Notes: generated from the letters alone by a model not told the origin. A stretch of 14,478 nt of DNA from Flavobacteriaceae bacterium UBA6231 (GCA_002441545.1 DJWL01000041.1:11870-26347); one strand, 5' to 3'. Shown: positions 1 to 7,584, numbered from the stretch's first letter. Translations and numbers: made by a program.

Positions 1-502
1 TCATACCACCTTTAGTTCTACATTTAACGAAACCATTAACGATTTCACCAGATTCATGAGCCGCATTAACACGATCCCATGCTTTAATTACTCTAGCTTT
101 TCTGTGAGATAATACTAACTGTCCAGTTGCATCTTCACGTACGTCAATTAATACTTCTACTTTGTCCCCAACTTTTAAGTTAGGATTGTAACGAAATTCG
201 TTTAAAGAAATTACACCTTCAGATTTTGCATTAATGTCAATAATAGCGTCACGATCAGTGATGTGAACTACTTTTCCAATAACTACTTCATCATTAAGAG
301 TGTCAACGAAATTTTCTGCTACTAATTTTTCAAATTCTTTAAGTTGTTTGTCATCAACTTCATCAATACCTTCTTGGTAGTTGTGCCAGTTAAAATCTTT
401 TAAGAATTTTTCGGGATTTGCTTGAGCTTCAGATACTACTGGAGCTTCTACAGTTGCTGCTTCAACAGCCTCAACTTCAGCTTGTTTTGCTTTTTCAGCC
501 AT
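1..502 (-). CDS. rpsA: 30S ribosomal protein S1, N-terminal part (cut by window edge)
   Basis: The 167 visible codons read MAEKAKQAEVEAV at the start, then a variable Ala/Glu/Val-rich stretch to about residue 35. The segment NPEKFLKDFNWHNYQEG follows, and from about residue 70 the first S1 (OB-fold) repeats, including GKVVHITDRDAIIDI and VGDKVEVLIDVREDATGQL. This is the arrangement of Bacteroidota S1, which binds mRNA on the small subunit and helps start translation. The 3' part lies beyond the left edge. ATG at 502 is chosen because MAEK fits the family and the upstream in-frame codons are not protein-like. No Shine-Dalgarno sequence precedes it. The leader of about 115 nt is long for this window, and S1 is autoregulated in other bacteria; autoregulation here is inference. 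Confidence 0.96.
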   Translation of the reverse strand, partial: MAEKAKQAEVEAVEAATVEAPVVSEAQANPEKFLKDFNWHNYQEGIDEVDDKQLKEFEKLVAENFVDTLNDEVVIGKVVHITDRDAIIDINAKSEGVISLNEFRYNPNLKVGDKVEVLIDVREDATGQLVLSHRKARVIKAWDRVNAAHESGEIVNGFVKCRTKGGM

Positions 503-617
503 GTGCTGATTTAATTTTTGTATTCTGTATGCTACGGAAGATTTTAAGCGATTAACACACAGAAGTGTTGTTATTTTTTAGTTCCATTCCTCTTGTCTAA
601 CCGTAAATTCGCCAAAA
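503..617 (-). promoter_or_regulatory. Long 5' leader of rpsA
   Basis: This is the stretch between the putative rpsA -7 box and the start codon. It holds a small hairpin (AACAC / GTGTT, six-base loop). It also has a possible long-range pairing between TTACGG (plus-strand 601-606) and CCGTAG (plus-strand 532-537). A short open frame (552-587, minus; MELKNNNTSVC then TAA) starts just after AGAGG but is out of frame with rpsA. The extent depends on the unproven promoter. S1 control through this leader is a guess. Confidence 0.3.
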
Positions 618-623
618 GGAGTG

Positions 624-631
624 CAAAAATA
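624..631 (-). promoter_or_regulatory. -7 promoter box for rpsA
   Basis: On the minus strand this reads TATTTTTG followed by CAC, an exact match to the Bacteroidota TAnnTTTG -7 element. It sits about 122 nt upstream of the rpsA start. No clear TTG -33 element lies at the usual spacing, so the call rests on the -7 box and its position. Confidence 0.45.
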
Positions 632-793
632 CGTATTATTAACTTAATTACCTAAAAATGAACAAATAAATTAATGTGTCTTTAAATTGCTTCTTGTTTC
701 TAAATATTTAAAAAAACTTAACCTTTGATTAACAATTATAGTTAAAAAAATATTAACTTGTATTACAGAATAAACACTTAAAAAGTAAACATT

Positions 794-1174
794 ATGACAA
801 TAAAAGCAAAATACCAAGCCGTTTTAGATTTAGGTGAAACCTTAAATATTAAAGATGGTAATGTTACCGAAGAAAACGGTGTGTTAAAAGTAAAAGGAAT
901 GGCAAAAACCCAATACGAAAAAGATTTGATTTGGGATAAAATAAAAGAAATTGGCGGACAAAATCCTACTGATATTTTAGTAAACATTACTGTAGCTGAC
1001 ACTAGTATGTATCATAAACATACTGTGAAAAGTGGTGAAACTTTAGGTAAAATCGCTAAGCATTATTACAAAAATGCTGCTAAATACAAAGAAATATTTG
1101 AAGCTAATACAAATATTTTAAAGAACCCTGATTTAATTCATCCAGGTCAAGAATTAATTATTCCAAAACTATAA
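794..1174 (+). CDS. BON + LysM domain protein (Kbp/YgaU-like)
   Basis: A 126-residue protein without a signal peptide. Residues about 5-68 resemble a BON domain (LGETLNIKDG, then GVLKVKGMAKTQYEKDLIWD and ILVNITV). Residues 74-125 are a clear LysM domain (HTVKSGETLGKIAKHYYKNA ending in HPGQELIIPKL). The order and size resemble E. coli Kbp (YgaU, 149 aa), a cytoplasmic potassium-binding protein. LysM domains otherwise bind peptidoglycan, but the lack of an export signal favours a Kbp-like cytoplasmic role. The start is preceded by AAACATT, with A at -3 and -6 as is common in flavobacteria, and no Shine-Dalgarno. The gene stands alone, divergent from rpsA. Domain calls are firm; potassium binding is inferred from family resemblance only. 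Confidence 0.88.
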   Translation: MTIKAKYQAVLDLGETLNIKDGNVTEENGVLKVKGMAKTQYEKDLIWDKIKEIGGQNPTDILVNITVADTSMYHKHTVKSGETLGKIAKHYYKNAAKYKEIFEANTNILKNPDLIHPGQELIIPKL

Positions 1175-1235
1175 TATTATATTAGATTTTTTAAACTTAA
1201 AACAAATACTACTAATTTAAAAATAAAGCAAACTA

Positions 1236-1276
1236 TTCTTCTAATGATATGATTTAAATTATCAATTTAAATAGCA
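1236..1276 (-). pseudogene. Decayed fragment of the 3' end of cmk
   Basis: This segment matches 2517-2556, inside the intact cmk gene, in the same orientation: 37 of 40 aligned bases are identical, plus one inserted base. The longest exact blocks are TTCTTCTAATGA and AATTATCAATTT. In the cmk frame the matched residues are A204 to E216. The copy has GAA changed to TAA at E206, TCA changed to TTA at S210 and a one-base insertion before M212, so it cannot encode a working C-terminus. All three substitutions leave A or T in this copy, as expected of unconstrained DNA in an AT-rich genome. Weaker similarity continues toward about 1190, where most differences are again C or G to T or A. Together with 2517-2556 it forms direct repeats around the gene at 1482-2408. 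Confidence 0.55.
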
Positions 1277-1403
1277 ATATGTCAAAATAACACAAACCTT
1301 ATATTGTTGGATTTAAAATTATCGAATTAAATATTGTAAAGTTAATCTGATAATTAATTGCTTTTAACTAAAAACCACCCAAAAAGGTCTTTTTTAAAAT
1401 TAA

Positions 1404-1419
1404 ATCAAATATATTTGAT
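1404..1419. promoter_or_regulatory. 16-bp perfect palindrome with -7 box (TATATTTG at 1410-1417)
   Basis: The sequence ATCAAATATATTTGAT is its own reverse complement. It contains TATATTTG, an exact TAnnTTTG -7 box, on both strands. On the plus strand this would start a transcript near 1424 with a leader of about 58 nt before the T9SS cargo gene at 1482. No good -33 TTG is seen at the usual spacing. The palindrome could be an operator or simply a symmetric AT-rich promoter box. Confidence 0.4.
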
Positions 1420-1481
1420 AAACCAACCAAATTTACCAAATAATAAATGAATTAAAATCTTATTTAAATAACCTTTTTATT

Positions 1482-2408
1482 ATGAAAAAAACTACACTAT
1501 TATTTTTATTTACAACTTTAAGTTTTTTAACTTATTCACAAGAAATCACACTAATTGATTTTGGTTCTAATAATTTCCTAACAGCAGGTAATTGGAATAA
1601 CATTACCAATGCTACTTTAACTGGTTCTAATGATTTAATTGATGACCAAGGAAACCTTACTGGTGAAACACTCTCAATTACAGACGCATTTGACGATGAT
1701 CCGGGCGAATTGGGCACAACAACTCCCGATGGAAGCTTACCTTTTCCTAGTAATTCAACAATAGATTTTTTCTTTGGAGAAGATGTTGATTTTACCCCTA
1801 GTGGAGGTACCGCAAGTAATGAGCCTACAGGAGGATTTACACTTTCTGGTTTAGAAGCAGGAAAGTATTATTCTTTTAAAATTTTTGCGTCTAGAGCGGG
1901 AGTTAGTGACAATAGAGAAACCTTATATACTATTACAGGTAATTCTGGCGACCAAACAGCTACTTTAGATGCAGCTAATAATACCGCTAACGTAGCTGCC
2001 ATTTTTAATGTTTTACCAACTGCTGGTGGTGAAATTACCATTCAAGTTGAAAAAGGACCAAACAATAATAATACACCAAATGGTTTTTACTACATAGGAG
2101 CTATTGAGATGACAAAAACAGACGTTGCTTTATCTTCAGATAGTTTTAGTTTTAACGGTTTAGTTAACATTTATCCAAATCCATCTTCAAAATACATTAA
2201 CATAAGTTACAGCCTAAAAGAAGCTGCCAAAGTTAAAATGAGTGTATACAACATTAATGGTAAAGCTGTAAAAACAATTTTAAATGAAAAAAAATCTGTT
2301 GGTAGTTTTATTGAAACATGGGACAGATCTAATGTAGCTTCTGGATTATATATTTTAGAAATTGATGCAGATGGAAGAAAATATAACTCTAAAATAGTTT
2401 TAGAATAA
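1482..2408 (+). CDS. Secreted protein with T9SS type A sorting domain
   Basis: The 308-residue product begins with a Sec signal peptide (MKKTTLLFLFTTLSFLTYSQ, probably cut near residue 20). Residues about 22-212 form a single beta-rich domain with the motifs LIDFGSN, ASRAGVSDNRET and GFYYIGAIEM. This domain recurs in secreted Bacteroidota proteins, often beside carbohydrate-active modules, but I cannot assign a catalytic function and see no obvious active site. Residues about 229-308 are a type IX sorting tail (IYPNP, then VYNINGK, ASGLYILEI and KIVLE), so the protein should cross the outer membrane by T9SS and be anchored or released there. It is flanked by direct repeats of cmk sequence, suggesting insertion here. 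A strong terminator follows. Confidence 0.9.
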   Translation: MKKTTLLFLFTTLSFLTYSQEITLIDFGSNNFLTAGNWNNITNATLTGSNDLIDDQGNLTGETLSITDAFDDDPGELGTTTPDGSLPFPSNSTIDFFFGEDVDFTPSGGTASNEPTGGFTLSGLEAGKYYSFKIFASRAGVSDNRETLYTITGNSGDQTATLDAANNTANVAAIFNVLPTAGGEITIQVEKGPNNNNTPNGFYYIGAIEMTKTDVALSSDSFSFNGLVNIYPNPSSKYINISYSLKEAAKVKMSVYNINGKAVKTILNEKKSVGSFIETWDRSNVASGLYILEIDADGRKYNSKIVLE

Positions 2409-2428
2409 ACATTTATACATTATATTTC

Positions 2429-2467
2429 AAACAAAAAAGGCAATCTAAACGATTGCCTTTTTTGTTT
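2429..2467. terminator. Bidirectional intrinsic terminator
   Basis: GGCAATC (2439-2445), loop TAAAC and GATTGCC (2451-2457) form the core. Extended by the flanking A6 and T6 runs, the complementarity reaches 17 bp per arm (2429-2445 with 2451-2467). The A tract before and T tract after the stem make it usable from both sides. It lies between the convergent stops of the cargo gene (2408) and cmk (2469). Confidence 0.93.
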
Positions 2468-2468
2468 A

Positions 2469-3164
2469 TTATCTTTTCAACACAACATTAACCAAATCGA
2501 GAATAGTTTTGAATTGTTCTTCTAATGACATATTTGAATTATCAATTTCAATAGCATCATTTGCTTTATATAATGGTGAATCATCTCTTGTAGAATCTAA
2601 ATAATCGCGCTCTTCAACATTCTTTAATACATCTTCATAGCTAACATTATCTCCTTTAGCTTTCAACTCATCATATCGTCTTAAAGCTCTAGTTTCAGCA
2701 GAAGCTATCATAAATAATTTAATTTCAGCATTTGGAAAAACAACAGTACCAATATCACGTCCATCCATAACAATTCCCTTTTCTTCCCCCATTTTTTGTT
2801 GCTGCTTTACTAACAATTTTCTTACTTGAGGAATAGCAGAAACTTTACTAACAAAATTTGAAACTTCTAAAGTTCTAATTTCTTTTTCAACGTTAATTCC
2901 ATTTAAATAAACTTCGGCAAAGCCTAAATCCTTATTGAATTTAAAACTTACCGAAACATTATCAAGCTTTGATATAAGTTCTTCAACATTAAAATTATGT
3001 TCATCAATCAACCCATTAGTCATGGCAAAATAAGTGATAGCTCTATACATGGCGCCTGAGTCAATATAAACATAGCCTAAATGTTTAGCAAGTTGTTTAG
3101 CTACTGTACTTTTTCCTGTTGAAGAAAACCCATCTATGGCAATTGTTATCTTTTTCTGACTCAT
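2469..3164 (-). CDS. cmk: Cytidylate kinase (CMP/dCMP kinase)
   Basis: Transfers phosphate from ATP to CMP or dCMP in the cytoplasm, feeding CTP, dCTP and RNA recycling. The 231-residue product is of normal family length. It shows the P-loop GFSSTGKST at residues 12-20, the CMP-site motif DSGAMYRA at 35-42, DGRDIGTVVFP at 134-144 and the lid-region arginines in ERDYLDSTRDDSPL at 185-198. It starts 2 nt after the porQ stop, so the two genes are very likely one transcript with coupled translation. From memory, porQ and cmk are also neighbours in Porphyromonas gingivalis, so the pairing seems old. Residues 204-216 are encoded by the segment duplicated at 1236-1276. Confidence 0.97.
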   Translation of the reverse strand: MSQKKITIAIDGFSSTGKSTVAKQLAKHLGYVYIDSGAMYRAITYFAMTNGLIDEHNFNVEELISKLDNVSVSFKFNKDLGFAEVYLNGINVEKEIRTLEVSNFVSKVSAIPQVRKLLVKQQQKMGEEKGIVMDGRDIGTVVFPNAEIKLFMIASAETRALRRYDELKAKGDNVSYEDVLKNVEERDYLDSTRDDSPLYKANDAIEIDNSNMSLEEQFKTILDLVNVVLKR

Positions 3165-3166
3165 AT

Positions 3167-4186
3167 TTATTGCAAATCTATTTGCAATCCAAAAAAGTTT
3201 GAATTGGCTGCACTTGTATATTTAGCATGTGTATAGCTAAATCGCATTTTATTAAGCTTTATGGAAAACCCTGCTGACAAGCCTGAAAAATTACGTTGGT
3301 CAACAATCCGCAGTTCTTCTGCTCTTCTGAAATTATATCCTAAACGAATATTAAAACCGCCTTCAGGAAACAATTCTGCTCCTAAAATGGTATGTCTTAT
3401 TACTTTTCCTAAAAAACCAACTTTTTCTGGTGTTTGGTTACCTGATAAATCCGAGGTAACACGAGCAGGATTTGAAACAGCTATTGGCCATTCTTGTAAA
3501 TTTTCTAAGGTAATATGCCAACGAATTGGTACATTTTCTAAGCGTTGAGACAAGCCTAAATCAATTTCAAATGGTAAAGGTTCATTCAATCCAGCATAGG
3601 TTGTTATTTGAGTTCCAAGATTTCTCAAAACCAAAGCTGCACGAAAATCTAAATCTTCATTGATGTAAAGTAAACCTAAATCGGTCGCAACTCCTAGTGA
3701 ATTATATTGCTCTAATTTTGAAGTAATAAATTTAACATTAGCTCCAAAATAAAAGTCACTATATCCTATTTGTAAAGCATAACCAAATGATAATGCAGCC
3801 TCGTTTCCTGTAAACGTGCCTGTAGAAACTCCATTTTCATCATACCCATCAAAAGTTCCATAATTTATATAAGTTATTCCAGCATGAAACGTTTGTGTGC
3901 GTCTATCAATAGTATAAGCGTAAGAAGCTGTGCCGTAACTAATACCTCCTAAATAACTTGTGTAATTTAATGCCAATTGATTATCCATATCAGGATTTAT
4001 AGTTGCTGGATTATAGAGTCCTTGAGCAACATCGTAATCTACATTGGTAAGCACTTTACCACCAAGCGCTGCCTGACGAGGTGATGAAACCAAATTTAAA
4101 AATTGATAGGTAGATTCACCTCCAACTTGCGCATTGGTTACAACACTAATTAATAAACAAAAAAACGTGATAATTCTCTTCAACAT
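3167..4186 (-). CDS. porQ: Type IX secretion system protein PorQ
   Basis: A 339-residue outer-membrane beta-barrel of the PorV/PorQ family. The N-terminus is a signal peptide (MLKRIITFFCLLISVVTNAQ). The mature part begins with GGESTYQFLNLVSSPRQAAL, a signature of PorQ, followed by LYNPATINPDMDNQLALNYT. The rest is alternating strands ending in FFGLQIDLQ, as expected of a barrel. In T9SS, PorQ works with PorU, PorV and PorZ in the attachment complex that processes and anchors cargo at the cell surface. It is first in a two-gene operon with cmk. Its promoter lies just downstream of the lon terminator and the leader appears very short. The other T9SS core genes are not in this window, which is usual for scattered T9SS loci. 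Confidence 0.92.
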   Translation of the reverse strand: MLKRIITFFCLLISVVTNAQVGGESTYQFLNLVSSPRQAALGGKVLTNVDYDVAQGLYNPATINPDMDNQLALNYTSYLGGISYGTASYAYTIDRRTQTFHAGITYINYGTFDGYDENGVSTGTFTGNEAALSFGYALQIGYSDFYFGANVKFITSKLEQYNSLGVATDLGLLYINEDLDFRAALVLRNLGTQITTYAGLNEPLPFEIDLGLSQRLENVPIRWHITLENLQEWPIAVSNPARVTSDLSGNQTPEKVGFLGKVIRHTILGAELFPEGGFNIRLGYNFRRAEELRIVDQRNFSGLSAGFSIKLNKMRFSYTHAKYTSAANSNFFGLQIDLQ

Positions 4187-4194
4187 ATAGAGCG

Positions 4195-4202
4195 CAAAGT
4201 AA
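4195..4202 (-). promoter_or_regulatory. -7-like box for porQ-cmk
   Basis: The minus strand reads TTACTTTG followed by CGC, one base off TAnnTTTG, only 9 nt before the porQ start codon. If used, the transcript would be nearly leaderless. No clear -33 element is present. Confidence 0.35.
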
Positions 4203-4249
4203 CTAAATCTATCTTAGAACGAAAGCAGCTTAGAAATATTTTAAATCAT

Positions 4250-4275
4250 AAAAAACCTCGAAGTAAATCGAGGTT
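4250..4275 (-). terminator. Intrinsic terminator of lon
   Basis: On the minus strand an 8-bp stem, AACCTCGA / TCGAGGTT (4254-4261 with 4268-4275, six-base loop), is followed by a run of six T. It starts a few bases after the lon stop codon and separates lon from the porQ promoter. Confidence 0.88.
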
Positions 4276-4281
4276 GAAAAA

Positions 4282-6732
4282 TTATAATGTCTTAGCGTTT
4301 TGAACCTTTTGATTGGTGAGTGCTGTTTTAATAACATCACTCATATCTGTAACATAGTGAAACGTTAATCCTTTTAAATATTCAGGTTTAATTTCTTCAA
4401 TATCGCTTCGGTTATCTTCACAAAGTAATATTTCTTTAATTCTAGCTCTTTTTGCTGCCAAAATCTTTTCTTTGATTCCTCCAACAGGAAGTACTTTACC
4501 ACGTAATGTAATCTCACCTGTCATGGCTAAACTTTTCTTCACTTTTCTTTGAGTAAATAAAGACACTAATGATGTTAACATTGTTACTCCAGCACTTGGT
4601 CCATCTTTTGGTGTTGCTCCTTCTGGTACGTGAATGTGTACATTATAAGAATCAAAAACTGTTGGGTTAATTCCAAAATCTTCAGCATTTGATTTAATAT
4701 ATTCCATAGCTATGGTGGCAGATTCTTTCATGACAGTTCCAAGGTTTCCTGTTATTGTCATGGTTCCTTTTCCTTTTGACAAAATTGATTCAATGAATAA
4801 AATATCACCACCAACACGTGTCCAAGCTAAACCTGTAACCACACCGGCAACGTTATTATTTTCATATTTATCGCGTTCTAATTTTGGACCACCTAAAACT
4901 TCAACAATATCTTCATTTGATATTTTGACATTATAGGCTTCTTCCATAGCTATATTTTTTGCAGCATATCTAACCATTTTTGCTATTTGCTTTTCTAAGC
5001 TTCTAACACCAGACTCACGCGTATAGCCTTCAACAATTTTTTCTAATTGAGGCTTCGCTATTTTTAAGTGTTCTTCGTTTAAACCGTGTTCTTTTAATTG
5101 CTTTGGAAGTAAATGACGTTTAGCAATTTCCACCTTTTCTTCAATGGTATAACCAGTAACATTTATTATTTCCATTCTGTCTAACAAAGCAGGTTGAATG
5201 GTTGATAAACTATTACAAGTTGCGATAAACATAACTTTAGATAAGTCATACCCCATTTCTAAAAAGTTATCATAAAACTCATTATTTTGTTCTGGGTCAA
5301 GCACTTCTAACATAGCAGAAGATGGGTCACCTTGATGAGAATTTGATAATTTATCAATTTCATCTAAAACAAAAACCGGATTCGATTTTCCTGCTTTTTT
5401 AATACTCTGAACAATACGACCTGGCATAGCACCTATATAGGTTTTTCTATGACCTCTTATTTCTGCTTCATCACGTAAACCACCTAATGACATACGCACG
5501 TATTCTCTCCCTAAAGCCTCGGCAATAGACTTTCCAAGAGACGTTTTTCCAACACCTGGAGGACCATATAAACACAAAATTGGAGATTTCATGTCATTCC
5601 TCAATTTTAAAACTGCCAGATGCTCTATGATTCTTTTCTTAACATCTTCTAAACCAAAATGATCTCTATCAAGAATTCTTCTAGCACGTTTTAAATCAAA
5701 TTTATCTTTGCTAAACTCATCCCAAGGCAAATCTAAAAATAAGTCTAAATAATTTCTTTGAATGGAATATTCAGCAACTTGAGGATTCATGCGTTGCATT
5801 TTAGCTAATTCCTTTTCAAAATGAGATTCAACTTTTTCATTCCACTTTTTAGTTTTGGAACGCATGCGCATTTCCTCAATTTCCTCGTCATGACTTACTC
5901 CACCAAGTTCTTCTTGAATGGTTTTCATTTGTTGATGTAGAAAATATTCGCGCTGCTGTTGGCTCATATCCATTTGCACTTTGGACTGAATATCGTTTTT
6001 AAGTTCTAATTTTTGAAACTCAACATTCATGTATTTAAGAGTTTCTAAAGCACGTTTTTTTAAGTCATCTATTTCTAAAAGACTTTGTTTTTCAGCAACA
6101 GAAAGATTCATGTTTGAGGATACAAAATTTATCAAAAACGAATTACTTTCTATGTTTTTTATAGCAAAAGAAGCTTCGCTTGGAATATTTGGACTATCCT
6201 TAATAATTTGAAGCGCTAAATCTTTTATAGAATCAATAATAGCAACAAACTCCTTATTGCTCATTGCTGGCCTAGCCTCAGGAATTTCTCTGATTGTAGC
6301 ATTCATGTAAGGCTCTTCAGTAATAACTTCGGCAACTTTAAAGCGTTTTTTACCTTGAATAATAACCGTTACATTTCCATCAGGCATTTTTAAAACACGT
6401 AAAATTCTTGCAACTGTGCCAGTTTCATGAATATCTTTAGCTGTTGGATCTTCAATAGATTCATCTTTTTGAGCCACTACTCCAATAACCTTGTTCCCTT
6501 TATTGGCATCGTTTATCAATTTAATCGACTTATCTCTACCAGCAGTAATTGGAATAACAACACCAGGAAAAAGCACGGTATTTCTTAAAGGTAAAATTGG
6601 TAATACTTCAGGTAAAACTTCTTTATTTATTTCTTCTTCATCTTCAGGTGTCATCAAAGGAATTAATTCTGAATTCTCATCAAACTCTTGGAATGACAAA
6701 CTGTCAAGGCTTATAAAATTAGATTTCTTCAT
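4282..6732 (-). CDS. lon: ATP-dependent Lon protease
   Basis: A cytoplasmic AAA+ serine protease that degrades misfolded and regulatory proteins. From the ATG at 6732 the protein has 816 residues: an acidic N-terminal tail, the LON substrate-binding domain beginning LPILPLRNTVLFPG near residue 44, and a helical middle region. Walker A GPPGVGKT is at 390-397 and Walker B VFVLDEID at 453-460. The protease domain has Ser713 (in PKDGPSAG) and Lys756 (in GGIKEK), the catalytic dyad. An upstream in-frame TTG at 6744 would add four residues, but MKKSNFISLDSLS matches how flavobacterial Lon usually begins, so the ATG is preferred. An inverted repeat lies just upstream. The gene appears to be transcribed alone. 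Confidence 0.97.
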   Translation of the reverse strand: MKKSNFISLDSLSFQEFDENSELIPLMTPEDEEEINKEVLPEVLPILPLRNTVLFPGVVIPITAGRDKSIKLINDANKGNKVIGVVAQKDESIEDPTAKDIHETGTVARILRVLKMPDGNVTVIIQGKKRFKVAEVITEEPYMNATIREIPEARPAMSNKEFVAIIDSIKDLALQIIKDSPNIPSEASFAIKNIESNSFLINFVSSNMNLSVAEKQSLLEIDDLKKRALETLKYMNVEFQKLELKNDIQSKVQMDMSQQQREYFLHQQMKTIQEELGGVSHDEEIEEMRMRSKTKKWNEKVESHFEKELAKMQRMNPQVAEYSIQRNYLDLFLDLPWDEFSKDKFDLKRARRILDRDHFGLEDVKKRIIEHLAVLKLRNDMKSPILCLYGPPGVGKTSLGKSIAEALGREYVRMSLGGLRDEAEIRGHRKTYIGAMPGRIVQSIKKAGKSNPVFVLDEIDKLSNSHQGDPSSAMLEVLDPEQNNEFYDNFLEMGYDLSKVMFIATCNSLSTIQPALLDRMEIINVTGYTIEEKVEIAKRHLLPKQLKEHGLNEEHLKIAKPQLEKIVEGYTRESGVRSLEKQIAKMVRYAAKNIAMEEAYNVKISNEDIVEVLGGPKLERDKYENNNVAGVVTGLAWTRVGGDILFIESILSKGKGTMTITGNLGTVMKESATIAMEYIKSNAEDFGINPTVFDSYNVHIHVPEGATPKDGPSAGVTMLTSLVSLFTQRKVKKSLAMTGEITLRGKVLPVGGIKEKILAAKRARIKEILLCEDNRSDIEEIKPEYLKGLTFHYVTDMSDVIKTALTNQKVQNAKTL

Positions 6733-6744
6733 ATATGTTTTCAA

Positions 6745-6773
6745 GTCAATATGTCACTGAAAGACCATTGACA
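6745..6773. repeat. Inverted repeat in the lon 5' region
   Basis: GTCAAT (6745-6750) and ATTGAC (6767-6772) form 6-bp arms around 16 nt. An overlapping pair, TGTCA (6752-6756) and TGACA (6769-6773), adds a second register. It lies 13-41 nt before the lon ATG. It could be a binding site for a lon regulator or a weak mRNA hairpin. It is not the CIRCE heat-shock element, and I found no TAnnTTTG box in the 197 nt between lon and the rhomboid gene. Confidence 0.3.
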
Positions 6774-6929
6774 ATTTTTTATATTTTGTGTTTTACATTT
6801 AAAATAACTGAATATCAATACTTTAAATTATATTTTTAATATTCATTTATATACTAATTTCAATTGCTATGCCATAAACACATTTATAATCTTGAAATTT
6901 TAAATGAGTTATATAATTACAAATAAAAA

Positions 6930-7580
6930 TTACATCTTCCCTGCTTTCTTCAAAACAAAAAGTAAAACTATTGGTATGGCTAATAAAACAATCATCAATA
7001 CATTTTCTTTAAACAACCAAGACGCTAAAATTAAAGTTATAATATAACCTCCAATAGCACCACCAAAATGAGCATCGTGCCCTATATTACCAATTCTGTT
7101 TTTCATTCCATAAATGGAGTATAATAAATATCCTATTCCAAAAATATAAGCAGGTATAGGAATTGGTATAAAAAATATGTACAAACTCATTCCTGGTTGC
7201 AATAAAATAGCTGAATAAATAATACCCATAACTGCACCACTAGCACCTACAGCACTATAATGATATTCGTCTTTATGAAAGTATAAAGACAGTAAACTAC
7301 CCAATATTAAACTGCCAACATAAATAATTACAAAACTTAAAACACCTAAATCACCAATAACAACACTTGCAAAAAAGTATAATGAAAACATATTAAAAAA
7401 CAAATGAGCATTATCTGCATGTAAAAACCCCGAACTAAACATTCTAAACTGTTCTCCTCTTCTTATAGCTCCTACATTGAATTTATACTTTTCAAAAAAA
7501 CCAAAATCACTAAATCCTTTATAGGATATAATTACATTGGCAGCAATAATAATTATGGTAACTAAATCTAATTTGCTCAT
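6930..7580 (-). CDS. Rhomboid family intramembrane serine protease
   Basis: A 216-residue, very hydrophobic protein with about six transmembrane segments. It has the rhomboid catalytic serine in GASG (Ser114) and the catalytic histidine in HDAHFGGAIGG (probably His171) on a later helix. The HxxxN motif (His59, Asn63) on the second helix forms the oxyanion site. It cleaves membrane proteins within or next to the membrane; the substrate is unknown. It is divergent from the acyltransferase gene, with only 62 bp between the starts, and lies upstream of lon on the same strand. The 197-nt gap and lack of obvious coupling argue that lon is transcribed separately. C-terminal residues 182-210 are a final helix followed by a short basic tail. 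Confidence 0.93.
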   Translation of the reverse strand: MSKLDLVTIIIIAANVIISYKGFSDFGFFEKYKFNVGAIRRGEQFRMFSSGFLHADNAHLFFNMFSLYFFASVVIGDLGVLSFVIIYVGSLILGSLLSLYFHKDEYHYSAVGASGAVMGIIYSAILLQPGMSLYIFFIPIPIPAYIFGIGYLLYSIYGMKNRIGNIGHDAHFGGAIGGYIITLILASWLFKENVLMIVLLAIPIVLLFVLKKAGKM

Positions 7581-7584
7581 GAGG

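Larger units (their letters stand above)
1175..1481. other. 307-nt AT-rich gene-free stretch
   Basis: No protein-coding gene or tRNA is visible. From left to right it contains a decayed match to the 3' end of cmk (strong at 1236-1276, weak leftward toward about 1190), and a second, weaker look-alike at 1310-1332 that may be chance. It then has a perfect 16-bp palindrome at 1404-1419 enclosing a TATATTTG box, and a leader of about 60 nt for the gene at 1482. No convincing terminator is seen for the gene ending at 1174. Confidence 0.6.

Noticed and set aside
778..1002. 74-codon open frame on the minus strand
   Set aside because: Antisense to the LysM gene; its codons mirror that gene.
1170..1181. 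TATAATATTATA palindrome at the LysM gene stop as a terminator
   Set aside because: A/T-only and without a loop, so it would not form a stable hairpin.
1310..1332. Second copy of the cmk-like repeat
   Set aside because: Resembles the motif in the AT-rich core only, with several mismatches and no supporting flanks; chance is likely in such DNA.
1236..2556. Direct repeats as ends of an insertion sequence
   Set aside because: No transposase or terminal inverted repeats, and the right repeat is coding cmk sequence, not a transposon end.
3261..3548. 95-codon open frame on the plus strand
   Set aside because: It lies wholly antisense to porQ, which has strong family evidence; the translation is not protein-like.
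6733..6744. Extended lon start at TTG (four extra residues)
   Set aside because: TTG is a poor start in this window, and ATG at 6732 gives the usual flavobacterial N-terminus.
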